In this document: one piece after another, positions 6,287 to 6,981 of the stretch
Layout: each line of letters opens with the position of its first letter
How positions within the stretch are numbered: position 1 is the first letter of the stretch
Source of the DNA: an uncultured Pedobacter sp.
GTDB lineage: Bacteria; Bacteroidota; Bacteroidia; Sphingobacteriales; Sphingobacteriaceae
Direction: 5' to 3'
Assembly (NCBI RefSeq): GCF_946479715.1
Contig: NZ_CAMLHF010000246.1
Span: 1-6,981, forward strand
Length of the DNA stretch: 6,981 nt
The notes under the pieces: model-generated
Database searches by the model: none
What the model was told of the DNA's origin: nothing
The model's input: only the letters and a program-made list of their open reading frames with translations
Program-made: the position numbers and the translations under genes

Positions 6287-6658
6287 CTATTTAATGGATA
6301 TGATGCGATCTACTACATAGGGACTGTAACCTCTCCATGGAAGCGTGCTGACATATTCCTTATAGTGCAATTCAAAAGTCTTTCCACTGTTCATCATCAT
6401 TTTTTCGGCAATGGCTTTGTCGTCGACAGAAAATTCAAATTCATTTGATTGTATGGTGCCGGTTTGTTTGGATCGAAGTCCTGTTTGAATCAGTTTGCCT
6501 TCGTAAGTTTTAAATACATAACCTTTTCTCACCACATAATTTAGCTCACCGGCTTTAACACCATCGCCAAATACAAAATAATAACGATAATAAATGAATC
6601 CTGATAGGATAACAATTATAATAGCAAGAGTAATAAACAGCGGCTTTTTAGATTTCAT
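6287..6658 (-). CDS. Conserved small membrane-anchored protein of unknown function
   Basis: A 123-residue protein with a basic N-terminus (MKSKK), one hydrophobic helix at about 7-26 (LFITLAIIIVILSGFIYY) and a soluble domain of about 90 residues. The domain has a distinctive core: GDGVKAGELNYVVRKGYVFKT at 31-51, then YEGKLIQTG, IQSNEFEFSV (69-78) and HYKEYVSTLPWRGYSPYVV (98-116). From memory, this pattern is a widespread short family in Bacteroidota genomes, sometimes labelled 6-phosphogluconate dehydrogenase. That label cannot be right, because the protein lacks a Rossmann fold and is about a quarter of the enzyme's length. The topology suggests an N-terminal anchor with the domain outside the cytoplasm. 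No clear promoter precedes it; TGAATTTG at 6719-6712 on the complement is a one-mismatch -7 box without a -33. No function can be given. Confidence 0.85.
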   Translation of the reverse strand: MKSKKPLFITLAIIIVILSGFIYYRYYFVFGDGVKAGELNYVVRKGYVFKTYEGKLIQTGLRSKQTGTIQSNEFEFSVDDKAIAEKMMMNSGKTFELHYKEYVSTLPWRGYSPYVVDRIISIK

Positions 6659-6748
6659 GATAGATTTGTTTTTATATTAAAAATAAGTATAAAAAGTGTA
6701 CCATGTATTTTCAAATTCAATATTATTAATAAAATTAAACATAGTGTT

Positions 6749-6777
6749 TTGATTATCAAATGAAATACCTATCTTTG
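6749..6777 (+). promoter_or_regulatory. Consensus Bacteroidota promoter of rpsU
   Basis: TTG (6749-6751, within TTTTG) and TATCTTTG (6770-6777) are separated by 18 nt. The -7 box fits TAnnTTTG exactly and is followed by CAG. Transcription should start near 6783, giving a leader of about 30 nt. This is the best promoter in the window, as expected for a ribosomal protein gene. Confidence 0.85.
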
Positions 6778-6796
6778 CAGTCCTAAAAACAACGAG

Positions 6797-6802
6797 AGGA
6801 GG
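6797..6802 (+). promoter_or_regulatory. Strong Shine-Dalgarno of rpsU
   Basis: AGGAGG, within GAGAGGAGGT at 6794-6803, lies 11 nt before the ATG at 6814. It is a full match to the anti-SD and the only strong SD before a real gene in this window. In Bacteroidota the anti-SD is held by bS21, bS18 and bS6 on the ribosome, so a strong SD specifically on rpsU points to feedback control by bS21 itself. Confidence 0.85.
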
Positions 6803-6813
6803 TATTTTACGTT

Positions 6814-6981
6814 ATGATCATTATTAATATTAAAGACGGTGAATCACTAGATAAAGCGTTAAAACGTTTCAAAAAGAAATTTGAAAAAACAGGAGTGTTA
6901 AGAGAATTACGTAGCCGCCAAGCTTACGAGAAAAAAACTGTAGCAATTCGTAAGTTAGTGAAACACGCTATATATAAGCAA
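6814..6981 (+). CDS. rpsU: 30S ribosomal protein S21 (bS21), partial at the 3' end
   Basis: The 56 codons in the window read MIIINIKDGESLDKALKRFK and onward with a highly basic sequence (KKKFEKTGVL, RELRSRQAYEKK). This is the typical start of bS21 with its GVLRELRSRQ-Y-KK core. Bacteroidota bS21 is about 64 residues, so only some eight codons are missing past the edge. bS21 sits on the platform of the 30S subunit near the 3' end of 16S rRNA. In this phylum it takes part in burying the anti-SD, so most mRNAs start without an SD. The gene has its own consensus promoter, a short leader and a perfect AGGAGG. In related genomes rpsU is commonly followed by a tyrosine recombinase and a ribosome hibernation factor; that is expected, not seen here. 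Confidence 0.97.
   Translation, partial: MIIINIKDGESLDKALKRFKKKFEKTGVLRELRSRQAYEKKTVAIRKLVKHAIYKQ

Noticed and set aside
6266..6448. 60-codon plus-strand frame
   Set aside because: It starts in the T-run of the terminator and runs antisense to the small anchored protein; a shadow frame.
6712..6719. TGAATTTG on the minus strand as the promoter of the small anchored protein
   Set aside because: One mismatch in the -7 box and no -33 element; too weak in such AT-rich DNA.

Overview
The window looks like chromosomal DNA from a Bacteroidota bacterium, most likely Sphingobacteriaceae of the Pedobacter type. The reasons are the AT-rich sequence, Bacteroidota -7 boxes (TAnnTTTG) in front of several genes, almost no Shine-Dalgarno (SD) sequences except one very strong one before rpsU, and protein families typical of that group. 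The genus is an inference. The genes are chromosomal housekeeping or conserved types. No transposase, integrase, CRISPR array, tRNA or rRNA is visible.

Layout. (1) 1-1204, minus: the N-terminal 401 codons of a lysophospholipid-type acyltransferase joined to the start of an OlsB-like N-acyltransferase domain; its C-terminus lies outside the window. (2) 1339-2780, plus: a membrane-anchored helix-hairpin-helix protein and apt (adenine phosphoribosyltransferase), 2 nt apart and probably co-transcribed. (3) 2781-3027: a 247-nt gap holding a good Bacteroidota promoter on the minus strand and a 33-codon hydrophobic ORF behind it. (4) 3028-3765, plus: a PAS + LuxR-type HTH regulator. It meets, stop codon to stop codon, (5) 3766-4815, minus: a four-helix membrane domain fused to a P-loop (AAA+-like) ATPase, the least familiar protein here. 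(6) 5013-6185, plus: an acyl-CoA dehydrogenase with its catalytic Glu, closed by a near-ideal intrinsic terminator shared with (7) 6287-6658, minus: a small single-pass Bacteroidota protein of unknown function. (8) 6814-end, plus: rpsU (ribosomal protein bS21), cut by the window edge, with a consensus promoter and a perfect AGGAGG.

How the genes relate. Two concern lipids (the acyltransferase and the acyl-CoA dehydrogenase), but they are separate transcription units and nothing ties them together. The HhH/apt pair is the only clear operon. The PAS-LuxR regulator and the membrane ATPase are convergent with no spacer, so their transcripts probably overlap at the 3' ends. The best candidates for undescribed biology are the membrane ATPase, the promoter/small ORF opposite the end of apt, and two SD oddities: the lone strong SD of rpsU, and an orphan SD with a two-codon ORF at 4901-4920.
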